Assembly: GCF_020439865.1 (NCBI RefSeq)
Contig: NZ_JAGRPF010000051.1
Location: forward strand, 62,001 to 126,000
From: Prosthecobacter sp.
GTDB taxonomy: Bacteria > Verrucomicrobiota > Verrucomicrobiia > Verrucomicrobiales > Verrucomicrobiaceae
DNA: 64,000 bases
Direction of reading: 5' to 3'
Under the pieces are notes generated by a model. That model saw nothing but the letters and a program-made list of their open reading frames with translations. It made no database searches and was not told the origin of the DNA. The position numbers and the translations under genes were made by a program. This document shows, in pieces, positions 1-9,474 of the stretch. Every line of letters begins with the position of its first letter. The first letter of the stretch is position 1.

Positions 1-3000
1 ACTGACAGCTTCAGGGTCGGCGGCAATGCCACCGGTGTGGGTGTCATTGTCGTGAACGGCGGAACGCTTTCCTCGTCCACTCCGACCGTCTCAGACGGGA
101 TTTCCCTGGGGGCCGCAGGCTACGGCGGCCTTTTCGTCCAGAGCGGTTCGGTCACGACGCATCGCATTGAGATGAACAGCACGAACGCGGCTTCCAAAGC
201 CGTGATTCGCGTCGATGGCGGCACGCTTGAGGCGGACGAGTACATGATTTTCCGCAACCAGCACTTTGAATTCACGGTCACGGGCGGCCTGGTGGATCAC
301 ACGCCGGCCACGGCCAATATCTCTCTCGGTTACAGCAACGGCGGTCGTGGCACCATGAGCGTGACGGGCGGCGTTGTGGACAACACGGGTCGGAGCATCT
401 CCATTCGCGAGAATGGAGGTACACCCACGGTGACCATCAATCTCGATGGCGGCCAGTTGATCACGAATTCGATCTACAAGGGTAATGTGGCGGGCACGGG
501 CGTGGTGAACTTCAACGGCGGCACGCTCACACCAGGTTCCGATGGTTCCACGCTCATGAGCAGTAACGGCAACGGTCTCCAAACGATTGTGAACGGCGCC
601 TTCGGATCCTTCGCCGGAGGCGCGGTGATCGATACCGCAGGTCTGAACACCACCATCTCCGCAGCACTTGCCCCGCCGACGGGAAGTGGCGTGGACGCGA
701 CGACTCTCAGCTTCACCGCAGGCACCGGCTACATTGGCGCGCCGATCCTGGAGTTCGATGGAGGTGGTGGCACTGGAGCCACGGGCTACGCGGTGGTGGA
801 TCTCGATCCCGCCAGCGGCACCTACGGCCAGATCACCGGCGTTGTGCTGACCAATCCGGGTGTTGATTACACCAGCGCCCCCACGGTCACACTCGTCGGT
901 GGTGGCGGCACGGGCGGCTCGGTCACCGTTGGCGGCGTCATCGCCAACACCTCTGGCGGACTCACGAAAAACGGAGCTGGTACACTCACGCTCACCGGAG
1001 CCAGCACCTACACTGGCGGCACCACGATCAACGCGGGCACCATCGCCCTCGGCGGCACTTCGGTGAACGTGCTGGAGGATTCCAGCGCTGTGACGATCAA
1101 CGGCGGCACTTTTGACGTCAACAGTCGCACGGAAACCGTGGGCACCGTCTCCCTCAAGAGCGGCGGCAGCATCACAGGAACCACCGGCATCCTTACTTCG
1201 AACGTCGATTTCGACTTCGAGGACGGCACGGTGAATTTCACCTCCACCGGCGGACTCGCCGGAACTGGCAACGTGGTCAAGACCACCAGCGGCACCGTCA
1301 CTCTCGCCGGCAGCGGTCTTGGTGCCGGCTTCTCCAACGCGGTCAGCGTCAATGGTGGCACCCTCGCGTTCTCGGACGCCGCTCAGTTTGGCGCGGCCAG
1401 CGGCATCGGCGTCGATGGCGGCACTCTGAGCCTCACCGATCCCTCCACCGCCACGCTGACCCAGGCGGTGACCATTGGTTCCTCGGGAGCCACCCTCAAC
1501 ATCGACTTCGCGTCCGGCCTCATGAACCTGACGGGCGGCATCACCGCCACCTCGGCGACTTCGGATCTCACCAAGACCGGTGCCGGCAGCGTCACCGTGA
1601 CCGGCACTACCGATCTCTTGGGCAGCACTGTGACCGTGACTGGCGGAACGCTGAACGCCGGCTTCACCGCCAGTGGCATCAGCGGAGTGAATGTGGCCAA
1701 CGGCGGCACGCTGAACTTCTTCGACGGCACCGCGGTGACCGCTGCCGTCACCTCGCTCACTTTGGCCAACGGCAGCGCCATCGGCTTTGATCTCGACGTG
1801 CCTGGCATCAACGACGTTCTCGATCTCACTGGCACGCCGACGCTGACCGGTACCATCTCGGTCAACCTGACTGATCTGGGAGGACTGGCGGCCGGAACCT
1901 ATGATCTGATCACTTCCACCGGAGGCGGGTTGAACGGCGTCACCTGGGTCTTGGGACCCACGGCACCTTCAGGTTTTAATTTCGCGTTCGACGGGACTGT
2001 TTCCAGCAACACCATCCTGCAGCTCACCGCCAGCCCGTTGACTCTGGTTTACTGGCAGGGAGATCAGGACGGTTCTTGGACCACTGACAACGGACCTGGC
2101 AACACGAACTGGGCGAGCGACTCCGTCGGCACCATCGATCTCGGTGCTTTGCCCGTCGCCACCGACACACTCGTGTTCAGCACCACCAATGCGACCGGTC
2201 CTTCGTTCAGCACCACGTTGGACGGGAGCCGCACGGCGGACAGCCTGCAGTTCATCGGTTCACCCTCGGGAGTGACCGATTTCACGATTGCCCAAGGCAC
2301 CGGTGCCGGCACCCTGACCCTGACTCCCTTCAGCGCCAACAACGGCATCTCCGTCGGTGACAACGCTGGTGCGGTCACCATCTCGGCACCCATTGCAACC
2401 GGTGCGGTCCAGACGTGGGAAGTGATCGGCACCGGGATCAACGGTTCCTCGCTCACCATCTCGGGCGACGTGACGTTCAACAACGCCGTCACCAAGACCG
2501 GCGACGGTGTGCTGACTCTCAGCGGAACCAACAGCGGCGCGGGCGGTCTGACGCTCTTTGGAGGCATTCTGAACATCAACAGCGCCACTGCGCTGGGTAC
2601 AGGCGTCTTCTCCATCGGAGCAGGCACGACGATTGACAATTCTACCGCAGGCTCCATCACGATCTCGCCTGCTGTGGTGCAGAGCTGGAACGGCAGCTTC
2701 ACCTTCACCGGATCGCAGGCGTTGAATCTCGGAACCGGCGCGGTCACGCTCGGCAACAACGTGACGGTCACGGTCAGCGCCAGCACGCTGACCGTGGGTG
2801 GCGGGATCGGTGACGGAGGCTCCGGTTACGGCGTGATCAAGGCCGGTGGGGGAACCCTCATCCTCAACGGTGACAACACCTATGACGGCCTGACTGACCT
2901 GCAGGCGGGTTTCTTGACTCTGACTGGCGACAATTCGGGTGCTGCGGGTGGTGTGAGCATCGCAAGCTCGACAACGCTGAACATCAACAGCGCCACCGCT

Positions 3001-6000
3001 CTCGGCAGCGGCATCTTTACCATCGGCGGCGGCACCATCAACAACACCTCGGGTTCCGCGCTGACGCTGACCACCAACAACACCCAGGTTTGGAATGGCA
3101 GCTTCACTTTCACCGGCACCAGCGACCTAAACCTCGGCACCGGAGCGGTGACCATGGGTTCCAACGTGATCGTGACAGCCAACGGCGGCCAGACCAAGAC
3201 GCTGACCGTGGGCGGTGTGATCGACGATGGCGCGAGCGCCTTCGACCTCTATATGAACGGCAGCGGCAAGCTGGTGCTCGGCGGCAGCAACACCTACGAC
3301 GGTGATACGATCATCGGCAACGGCACGCTGATCTACACGGCCAACCAGACCCAGCTCAGCGTCACCAACCGGCTGCTTTTGGGCAGTTCGGGAGGAGACA
3401 CCTCCACGATCGCTCTCGACCTCACCGCGGCGAGCGCTCATTTCGGCGGTCAGATGTATGTGCAGACCAACAACACCACCTCGCCTGCCGCGCTGATTAC
3501 CATCGGCAGCGGCCAGACCCTGCAGGTGGACGGGCAGTTTCTGGTGGGTTACAACTCCACGTCAGGAGACGCAAAGCCGACCAATCTGACCATCACGGGA
3601 GACACACCGGGCAACGGCACCTTCAGCATCGGCGATGCGAGCACGCCGACCAACGCCAGCGTTTACATCGGCTATGGCGGGACCAGCAACGTCAGCAATC
3701 CGACAACGGTGGACATGAGCGGCATCGGCACCTTCTACGCCAATCTCGGCACCGGTACCTTCCGTGTGGGCGACCCGACCAACAGCGCCGGCGGCGCAGG
3801 CACGGGCGCGTTCGCTGCAGGAGGATCCACACTCACCCTTGCTCCAGACAGCACCATCATCGCTGCAACCATCACCTTGGACAGTCCGACGGATGATGTC
3901 ACCCAGGCGATCAAGCTCGGCAGCGGCACAAACAAATTTTACGCGACCAACATCTACATTGGCAGGGCCTCCAACCGCGGTGACGGCAGCCTGGACTTCG
4001 CCGCCGGCACCGGCACCCTGGAGTTCCGGAACAATGACGGCGTCAATCGCGTGACCAACTTTTACATCGCCTATGGCACGGCGAACAATGATGCGGACGG
4101 CAACGGCACGGTGGACCTCAATGGCCACTCGGTGGATCTTCTGCTCTCCACCATGGTCGTGGGCGGTGTCAATGCCACCAGTGGCAACCGAAATGGCAAC
4201 AACGTCGGCATCTTCAAGTTCGACACCGGCACCTTGGACGCCACGACATTGTATGTGGGATTCCGGACGACGGACAACATCAACGCAGCCTCCGCGACCG
4301 GCACGGCCGAGCTTGGTGGAACGTTCACCATCGGAACCTTGTATGTCGGTCGTAATGAGGCGACCACAGCGACGACCTCGGGGGATGCGACCGGCACGGT
4401 CACCATCAGCGGCAGCGGCACCAACACCATCACCAGTGTGAACCTTGGTCTCAGCACCGTCAACGCAGCGACGGACGGCGCCGGATCCGACTCCACCGCC
4501 ACCCTGAACGTCACCGGCGGTGACACCACGATCACCGCGATCAACATGGGCCAGAACAACACCAATGCAGCGACCGTCGGTGCGACCACCGTGACTTCCA
4601 TATTGAACATCAGCGGTGGCACGGTGACCCACACCGGCAACCTGCAGATGGCCGACACGACGGCCAACGCTCTCAATGTGGCCACGGGTGAAATCAATAT
4701 CACCGGCACCGGCGTGCTGATCGTGCAGGGCAACATCCGCTACACGCCCGGCATCGGAACGGAGACCAACACCGTCACCCTCAACGGCGGCACGCTCGAC
4801 ATGGATCTCGGCAACATCGGCGGCGATGGTGTGGGCACCAACGACGGCACCATCACCTTCAATGCGCAGTCCGGCACGCTGAAGAATCTCAATCAGCTCA
4901 ATGGTGGCGGCACCAACACGGGGGCTGATCTCACCAAGACCACCGCGGGTCTGCTCATCCTCGAAGGAGACAACAGCTACACCGGCAACACCATCATCAG
5001 CGAGGGCACCCTGCAGCTCGGCAGCGGCGGCAGCACCGGCACCATGAACATCGTCAGCAGCATCAATGTCGCCAGCGGTGCCACCTTCGCCGTCAAGCAG
5101 GACGACACCGTCACGCAGGGCGTGGAGTTCAACGGCTCCGCGATCACCGGCTTCGGCGGATTTGAGCAGGCCGGCACGGGCACCACCATCTTCCTCGCTG
5201 ACAACACCTACAACGACGCGACGACCATCTCCGCAGGCACCCTGCAGCTTGGAAATGGTGGCACGACCGGTTCGCTGAACACCTCCAGCGCCATCACCGT
5301 CGCTTCGGGAGCAACCTTTGCCATCAATCAAAGTGACACCGTCACCCAGGGCACTGAGTTCAGCGGAGCTGCTATTTCAGGAGCAGGCGGATTTGCCCAA
5401 GCTGGCAGTGGCACGACCATCTTGAATGCCGCCAACACCTACGATGGTCCCACCACCGTGTCCGGTGGCGTTCTCCAGGTCGGAGACGGCACCAGCGGTT
5501 CCCTCAACGGCGCGGGAAGCGTCACCGTCACCGGCGCAGGAACGCAACTCACCGGCTCTGGCAGTATTGGCGGCAGCACGATTCTGGGCAGCGGCACCGT
5601 TCTCGCGCCGGGTGTGGGTGACACGGCCACCAGCAACCAGACGCTGACCTTCACCGCAGCTTCCACAGCGCTGGAGGTGCAGAACGGAGGTCAGATCCAG
5701 CTTGGCATCACCAACGAGACTTATAACAGTTCAGCCTATGTCGCGGCCATCGGCTCGGGTGCGGCCACCGATGCTCTCAGTTTCCTCACGGGTGTTGGTT
5801 CCGGCGAACTCGCCTCGTGGAATGCAGCTCCGGCCGCCACCTCGGACATGGACTTCATCAATCTCACCAACGGAGCGATCTCACTCGGCACTCGCAGCGG
5901 CGGAGCCGGCACGGGAGTCATCGCCATCGCCGACCTCGGGTACGTTACCACGGCGGCACAGGGGGACGTGTTCAACCTGATCGACTGGCAGGGCGTCATG

Positions 6001-6201
6001 GGCGGCACCTTCAGTGCTGGCACCGGTTTTGTGAACGGAGGTGTCCTGGGCGACTTCGACCTTCCGACGCTGGGTGCCGGGCTTGGCTGGGACACCTCGG
6101 CATTCACCAGCTACGGCATCGTGGTAGTCGTTCCCGAACCGTCACGTGCGTTGCTGCTGCTCCTGGGTGTTGCAGGGTTGCTGCTGCGCCGTCGGCGTTG
6201 A
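1..6201 (+). CDS. Giant autotransporter-type beta-strand repeat protein with PEP-CTERM tail (5' truncated)
   Basis: The frame is open at the left edge, so the start and any signal peptide are missing; about 2,066 codons are visible. The protein is almost entirely Gly/Thr/Ser/Asn-rich repeats of the autotransporter-associated beta-strand type (motifs such as TLTLTGASTYTGGTTINAGT near 985-1040), which fold as long beta-helices in surface proteins. Two levels of internal duplication are visible: a pair of roughly 135-residue units (2521-3310) and a pair of exact-length 77-residue units (4969-5430). The C-terminus reads VPEP, then a Leu/Val/Gly hydrophobic stretch, then RRRR, which is a PEP-CTERM sorting signal recognised by exosortase. 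It is therefore expected to be exported, processed and placed in the outer envelope or extracellular matrix. No exosortase or glycosyltransferase gene lies in the window. The precise role (adhesin, matrix or sheath) cannot be told from sequence. Confidence 0.9.
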   Translation, partial: TDSFRVGGNATGVGVIVVNGGTLSSSTPTVSDGISLGAAGYGGLFVQSGSVTTHRIEMNSTNAASKAVIRVDGGTLEADEYMIFRNQHFEFTVTGGLVDHTPATANISLGYSNGGRGTMSVTGGVVDNTGRSISIRENGGTPTVTINLDGGQLITNSIYKGNVAGTGVVNFNGGTLTPGSDGSTLMSSNGNGLQTIVNGAFGSFAGGAVIDTAGLNTTISAALAPPTGSGVDATTLSFTAGTGYIGAPILEFDGGGGTGATGYAVVDLDPASGTYGQITGVVLTNPGVDYTSAPTVTLVGGGGTGGSVTVGGVIANTSGGLTKNGAGTLTLTGASTYTGGTTINAGTIALGGTSVNVLEDSSAVTINGGTFDVNSRTETVGTVSLKSGGSITGTTGILTSNVDFDFEDGTVNFTSTGGLAGTGNVVKTTSGTVTLAGSGLGAGFSNAVSVNGGTLAFSDAAQFGAASGIGVDGGTLSLTDPSTATLTQAVTIGSSGATLNIDFASGLMNLTGGITATSATSDLTKTGAGSVTVTGTTDLLGSTVTVTGGTLNAGFTASGISGVNVANGGTLNFFDGTAVTAAVTSLTLANGSAIGFDLDVPGINDVLDLTGTPTLTGTISVNLTDLGGLAAGTYDLITSTGGGLNGVTWVLGPTAPSGFNFAFDGTVSSNTILQLTASPLTLVYWQGDQDGSWTTDNGPGNTNWASDSVGTIDLGALPVATDTLVFSTTNATGPSFSTTLDGSRTADSLQFIGSPSGVTDFTIAQGTGAGTLTLTPFSANNGISVGDNAGAVTISAPIATGAVQTWEVIGTGINGSSLTISGDVTFNNAVTKTGDGVLTLSGTNSGAGGLTLFGGILNINSATALGTGVFSIGAGTTIDNSTAGSITISPAVVQSWNGSFTFTGSQALNLGTGAVTLGNNVTVTVSASTLTVGGGIGDGGSGYGVIKAGGGTLILNGDNTYDGLTDLQAGFLTLTGDNSGAAGGVSIASSTTLNINSATALGSGIFTIGGGTINNTSGSALTLTTNNTQVWNGSFTFTGTSDLNLGTGAVTMGSNVIVTANGGQTKTLTVGGVIDDGASAFDLYMNGSGKLVLGGSNTYDGDTIIGNGTLIYTANQTQLSVTNRLLLGSSGGDTSTIALDLTAASAHFGGQMYVQTNNTTSPAALITIGSGQTLQVDGQFLVGYNSTSGDAKPTNLTITGDTPGNGTFSIGDASTPTNASVYIGYGGTSNVSNPTTVDMSGIGTFYANLGTGTFRVGDPTNSAGGAGTGAFAAGGSTLTLAPDSTIIAATITLDSPTDDVTQAIKLGSGTNKFYATNIYIGRASNRGDGSLDFAAGTGTLEFRNNDGVNRVTNFYIAYGTANNDADGNGTVDLNGHSVDLLLSTMVVGGVNATSGNRNGNNVGIFKFDTGTLDATTLYVGFRTTDNINAASATGTAELGGTFTIGTLYVGRNEATTATTSGDATGTVTISGSGTNTITSVNLGLSTVNAATDGAGSDSTATLNVTGGDTTITAINMGQNNTNAATVGATTVTSILNISGGTVTHTGNLQMADTTANALNVATGEINITGTGVLIVQGNIRYTPGIGTETNTVTLNGGTLDMDLGNIGGDGVGTNDGTITFNAQSGTLKNLNQLNGGGTNTGADLTKTTAGLLILEGDNSYTGNTIISEGTLQLGSGGSTGTMNIVSSINVASGATFAVKQDDTVTQGVEFNGSAITGFGGFEQAGTGTTIFLADNTYNDATTISAGTLQLGNGGTTGSLNTSSAITVASGATFAINQSDTVTQGTEFSGAAISGAGGFAQAGSGTTILNAANTYDGPTTVSGGVLQVGDGTSGSLNGAGSVTVTGAGTQLTGSGSIGGSTILGSGTVLAPGVGDTATSNQTLTFTAASTALEVQNGGQIQLGITNETYNSSAYVAAIGSGAATDALSFLTGVGSGELASWNAAPAATSDMDFINLTNGAISLGTRSGGAGTGVIAIADLGYVTTAAQGDVFNLIDWQGVMGGTFSAGTGFVNGGVLGDFDLPTLGAGLGWDTSAFTSYGIVVVVPEPSRALLLLLGVAGLLLRRRR
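2521..3310 (+). repeat. Tandem pair of ~135-residue protein repeats
   Basis: Within the giant repeat protein, the block from 2521 is repeated from about 2923. Shared landmarks are LNINSATALG at 2569 and 2977, WNGSFTFTG in both, LNLGTGAV in both, and NTYDG at 2875 and 3289. The offset between landmarks drifts from 402 to 414 nt, so small in-frame indels have accumulated since duplication. Confidence 0.8.
4969..5430 (+). repeat. Two tandem 77-residue (231-nt) protein repeats
   Basis: The units 4969-5199 and 5200-5430 have the same length and align without gaps: DNSYTGNTIISEGTLQLG against DNTYNDATTISAGTLQLG, then VASGATFAVKQDDTVTQG against VASGATFAINQSDTVTQG. A third unit starts at 5431 (ANTYDGPTTVSGGVLQVG) and diverges after about 25 residues. 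This is a recent in-frame duplication next to the C-terminal module. Confidence 0.85.
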
Positions 6202-6354
6202 GTCCCTATGCGCTTCAGCCAGGAACTCAACTTCAGCAAAGGTGCAAACTGATCGGACTCGATCGTGGGGGGCTTTCAAAGCAGGCCAACTCAGGCATTG
6301 ACCTTTCGCGACCCATTCAAGACACTCAGGTTAATTCCAACCTGGGAGTTCATC

Positions 6355-7902
6355 ATGAACCAACCGCAATCCCGCCGCGAGTTCCTTGCTGATGTCGGCA
6401 AAGGTACACTGCTCGCCACCATCGGCCCCGCGCTGGCCGCTGAGTTCGGCATCACCACCCACGCTGCCGCCGGTGAGGCGACGGTCCTCAACTTCGGCGA
6501 CATGGAGTCGCTCGTCTGCTTCATGCAGGAGACGCCCGTGTCGAAACTACAGCCTGCGCTCGCCGCGAAGCTGAAGGAGGGCATGCCTTTGAAGAAACTC
6601 GTGGCCGCGGGCGTGTTGGCGAACGCGCGCAACTTCGGCGGCGAGGACTACGTCGGCTTCCACACGCTCATGGCGCTGCATCCCGCGCTGAAAATGGCCG
6701 CATCGATGCCGGACAAGCAGGCCGCGCTGCCGGTGTTCAAGGTTTTGTATCGCAACACCAACCGCATCCAGGAATTCGGCGGACGTGGCGACGAGGTGCT
6801 GCATCCTGTGGCTGCTGGCGACGACAAGCCGTCTGCCGCGGACCTGCACAACGCCGTGAAAGACAAAGACACCGATGGCGCGGAGAAAATCTTCGCCACG
6901 ATGATGAAAAACAGCGCGGACGACGGCTTCAACGCGCTGCTGGAATGCGTGCAGGACAATCCCGAGGTGCATCGCACCGTGCTGCCGTATCGCGCGTGGG
7001 ACCTGCTCGACCTCGTGGGCCGGGAGAATGCCACCACGATGCTGCGCATGGCACTGCGCTACTGCTTGAACAGCGAGAAGTATCGCCGTCCCGAGTGGGA
7101 TGAGAACGCGAACGCGTTGTCGAAGCTGATCGACGAGCACAAGCTTATGGGCCGCGATCCCGGCACGCGTTCGATGGAGGACAGCGTGATGGAAAAGCTC
7201 AGCATGACCATTTTCAGCGGCACGCCTCAGGATGCCGCCGGAGCTGTGGCCGCCGCTTTGGCGGAAGGATTTGATCCGCATGAGATTGGCGAGGCGATCT
7301 CACTCGCCGCGAATCAGCTGGTGCTGCGTGATCACGGTCGTCCGCCGGAATGGGAATCACCCGGCAAGCCGCCCGGCAGCGTGCATGGTGACTCCGTGGG
7401 CGTGCATGCCAGCGACTCCGTGCATGCGTGGCGCAATCTCTCGCAGGTCAGCAAGGGACGGAATGTTTTCGCATGCCTCATTCTCGGCGCGTGGCAGGTC
7501 GCACGGGACCGCGGCGGAAACAGCGTCCAGCATTTCCTCGAGTGGGAGTCCATGCCGTCGAAACGCCAGATCAGCCAGACCACGGATCAAGCGAAGCTGC
7601 TCGCCGAACTCGATGACAACATCCGCCAGAACATGCAAGGCCATGCCGCAGGCGTCGTGCATCGCTGCGGCATACAGGGCATCGATCCGGAAGTCGTGTT
7701 CAAGGCCTTGCTCCGCTATGCGGTGAGCGAAGACGGTGCTCTGCACGCGGAGAAATACTTCCAGACCACCTGGGATGAGTTTCACCGCACACGTCCCGCC
7801 TTCCGTTGGCGTCAGCTTGTCTCGCTCGCCCGCGTCACCGCCAGCGAGTTCGGCCGTCCGGCTCCCGGACAGGCGGAAGCGCGTGAACTGCTCGGTGTGT
7901 GA
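6355..7902 (+). CDS. Tat-exported protein of unknown function
   Basis: This 515-residue protein starts at ATG 6355, preceded by GGGAG six bases upstream; the frame is open further upstream but that stretch does not look coding. The N-terminus has a twin-arginine signal (SRREFL at residues 6-11, then a hydrophobic stretch and an Ala-rich cleavage region), so it is probably exported folded, often a sign of a bound cofactor or metal. The mature part is mostly helical and His-rich near residues 325-365 and 420-490, for example HGDSVGVHASDSVHAW. I do not recognise the family with certainty; it resembles Tat-exported hypothetical proteins of Planctomycetes and Verrucomicrobia. A 6-bp inverted repeat (6327-6344) touches the ribosome-binding site and could affect initiation. 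Confidence 0.75.
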   Translation: MNQPQSRREFLADVGKGTLLATIGPALAAEFGITTHAAAGEATVLNFGDMESLVCFMQETPVSKLQPALAAKLKEGMPLKKLVAAGVLANARNFGGEDYVGFHTLMALHPALKMAASMPDKQAALPVFKVLYRNTNRIQEFGGRGDEVLHPVAAGDDKPSAADLHNAVKDKDTDGAEKIFATMMKNSADDGFNALLECVQDNPEVHRTVLPYRAWDLLDLVGRENATTMLRMALRYCLNSEKYRRPEWDENANALSKLIDEHKLMGRDPGTRSMEDSVMEKLSMTIFSGTPQDAAGAVAAALAEGFDPHEIGEAISLAANQLVLRDHGRPPEWESPGKPPGSVHGDSVGVHASDSVHAWRNLSQVSKGRNVFACLILGAWQVARDRGGNSVQHFLEWESMPSKRQISQTTDQAKLLAELDDNIRQNMQGHAAGVVHRCGIQGIDPEVVFKALLRYAVSEDGALHAEKYFQTTWDEFHRTRPAFRWRQLVSLARVTASEFGRPAPGQAEARELLGV

Positions 7903-7906
7903 ATCG

Positions 7907-7944
7907 AAAAAAGCACGTGGCGGAGGAGATCATCCTCCGCCACG
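7907..7944 (-). terminator. Rho-independent terminator for the small lipoprotein gene
   Basis: A perfect 12-bp stem (7916-7927 with 7933-7944) with a 5-nt loop. Read on the minus strand it is followed by a U-run given by the six A's at 7907-7912. It lies just after the stop of the minus-strand lipoprotein gene and may also slow transcription arriving from the left. Confidence 0.85.
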
Positions 7945-7966
7945 CGGCAGTTCATGGCTGGCGACA

Positions 7967-8179
7967 TCAGAGTCTCAAGCCGAGGGTGGTGTTGGCATTG
8001 ACCAAGGGGGCGGAGCGCCGAGGCGCGGGCCCCCGTTCATAGTAGTAGTGGTCGGTGTGGGTGTATCCGGGACGGTAACCGGAATGGTTCACGTGGCCAT
8101 GGGCATGCCCGTCGACATAGCAACTGGATAGTGTTACCGCAGGCAGCACGATGCTGAGCAATCGAAGGATATGTTTCAT
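7967..8179 (-). CDS. Small His/Tyr-rich putative lipoprotein
   Basis: A 70-residue product starting at ATG 8179 (an ATG two codons upstream is also possible). It begins with a classic lipoprotein signal: positive n-region, hydrophobic core, then LSSC as lipobox with Cys20 as the first mature residue. The mature part is short and rich in His, Tyr and Gly (GHAHGHVNHSGYRPGYTHT), which could bind metal. No known family is recognised. A strong terminator directly downstream supports it being a real gene. The same frame stays open for about 73 codons upstream, but the signal peptide marks the likely start. It is probably monocistronic. Confidence 0.6.
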   Translation of the reverse strand: MKHILRLLSIVLPAVTLSSCYVDGHAHGHVNHSGYRPGYTHTDHYYYERGPAPRRSAPLVNANTTLGLRL

Positions 8180-8461
8180 AAGCATGATGGGTTGATGTTG
8201 ACCCATTTTTTGAAGCATCACGGCGGCAACTTGTTCAATGAAGTTGTCATTATTAAGGTCAAAAAAACGCATCGGTCCGAGAAAAAAAGCATCCAACACT
8301 TCATCTCCGACGTTGCATGGTTCGCGCGGCGCGACTCTACCGCGTCCGCTTTGGTGCTGCCGTGGATGTCTGTGGCAAGCGACAGAAGCTGGTGGCAAGT
8401 GAAACGCGCCGATACGACGCGCTCGTTGTCTGCCCGCATCTAATATTGGCTGTGATCCACT
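8180..8461. other. Intergenic region, no gene seen
   Basis: About 280 bases between the lipoprotein start and the end of the DUF6807 gene, more AT-rich than its neighbours. It should contain the lipoprotein promoter, but I found no convincing -35/-10 pair. A hairpin at 8187-8206 followed by a T-run lies close to the lipoprotein start, on the opposite strand sense. Confidence 0.4.
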
Positions 8462-9427
8462 CTACCGCGTCTCCTTCGCGTAGGCCTCATAGGCCTCGGC
8501 GATTTTACCTTCCTTCTCGTCGCCTTTGTGGAAGATGAACCGATGGCGGAGCTTGATGCGTTCATCCTGCTTGAGCTCCACGGCGCCGCTCTCAGTCTGA
8601 AGCTTCAGCTGGGACAGGCCGAAAGGGTTGGCGGTGAAAAGACCGTAGGTGCGCGAGTGCCACGGCGTGGGATGGCGGAAGCTGCTCGGGTGATTCAGCA
8701 TGGCGATTCCAAGGTGTTCGCCTTCCACCGGGCCGTTGAAGTCGCACCACTTGGCGCGCTTGCCCCAGGAATCGGCATCCTTGTCACCTTCGCTGTTGAT
8801 GATCTTGCCGCCTTCCTTGGCATCGACGGACATGCTGTGCGGCACGCGAATGCTCAGGCCGGCGTCTTTCTTGTCATCGACAGTTACTGGGCCCTGTGAA
8901 GCGATGATGTCGATGTCCACATCGATCATGCGGTTTTGACCATCGACCTGAAAGGTCATGCAGCGCTCTTCGCTGCAGATCACCTTGCCATCGTGGTCGA
9001 GGTAGTCGGACAATGCGTAAACCACGCCGGTCTTGCCGCCGGTCAGTTCCTTGAACTCACGGTGCTTGATGCTGCCGAGATGGGCCAGACGTTCGCTGGA
9101 CTTCGGGTTAGTGCCGAAACTGGCCTGCTCCGCCCAGTTGTCGTAGCCGCCGATGCTCTCATGGCCGAAGCACAGGCCGCGATGATGCGGATGATCCTGC
9201 TTCTCACCTTCGACGTTCTTCATCGGGTAGGAGCGCGTCATCGACTTGCCGTCCGAGTTGTAGATCGGCCACAGGTAGGGCTTGTTCGCCTGGTCCACGA
9301 CGTATTCGGCGAAGACCTTCCCATCGACCTTCACGATGGCACCACCAGCGGCGGTCTTTTCGACGGTGAATTCGGCGGCGGAGGCCAGAGATGCGAGCAG
9401 TAGGGATGCAGCGAGGAGCAGTTTCAT
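8462..9427 (-). CDS. Exported DUF6807 (PmoA-like) family protein
   Basis: A 321-residue protein with a start at ATG 9427, chosen because it gives a clean Sec signal peptide (MKLLLAASLLLASLASA, cleavage after ASA). The mature region matches the DUF6807 family, labelled methane oxygenase PmoA in some databases although not a methane monooxygenase subunit: note KPYLWPIYNSDGKSMTRSYP near residues 50-70 and DHPHHRGLCFGHE soon after. Family members are exported by Planctomycetes and Verrucomicrobia, often near sugar-catabolism genes; the activity is unknown. It lies 47 nt downstream of tatD on the same strand and is probably co-transcribed. The family call is firm, the function is not. Confidence 0.85.
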   Translation of the reverse strand: MKLLLAASLLLASLASAAEFTVEKTAAGGAIVKVDGKVFAEYVVDQANKPYLWPIYNSDGKSMTRSYPMKNVEGEKQDHPHHRGLCFGHESIGGYDNWAEQASFGTNPKSSERLAHLGSIKHREFKELTGGKTGVVYALSDYLDHDGKVICSEERCMTFQVDGQNRMIDVDIDIIASQGPVTVDDKKDAGLSIRVPHSMSVDAKEGGKIINSEGDKDADSWGKRAKWCDFNGPVEGEHLGIAMLNHPSSFRHPTPWHSRTYGLFTANPFGLSQLKLQTESGAVELKQDERIKLRHRFIFHKGDEKEGKIAEAYEAYAKETR

Positions 9428-9474
9428 GGTGGTTTCAGGGAACGTTGGTGAGGTTGGGTTGCTTTCGTCGGAGA

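Noticed and set aside
3562-5331. 589-codon open frame on the minus strand opposite the giant repeat protein
   Set aside because: It mirrors the GC-rich repeats of the real gene; Gly/Asp/Arg/Val-rich with no domain or signal, typical of an antisense shadow.
8187-8211. Terminator-like hairpin with T-run on the plus strand
   Set aside because: Stem of only 6 bp and no plus-strand gene upstream to terminate; may be a leader hairpin of the lipoprotein mRNA.
8180-8398. N-terminal extension of the small lipoprotein (73 more codons in frame)
   Set aside because: The lipoprotein signal peptide begins at 8179; an extension would bury it inside the protein.
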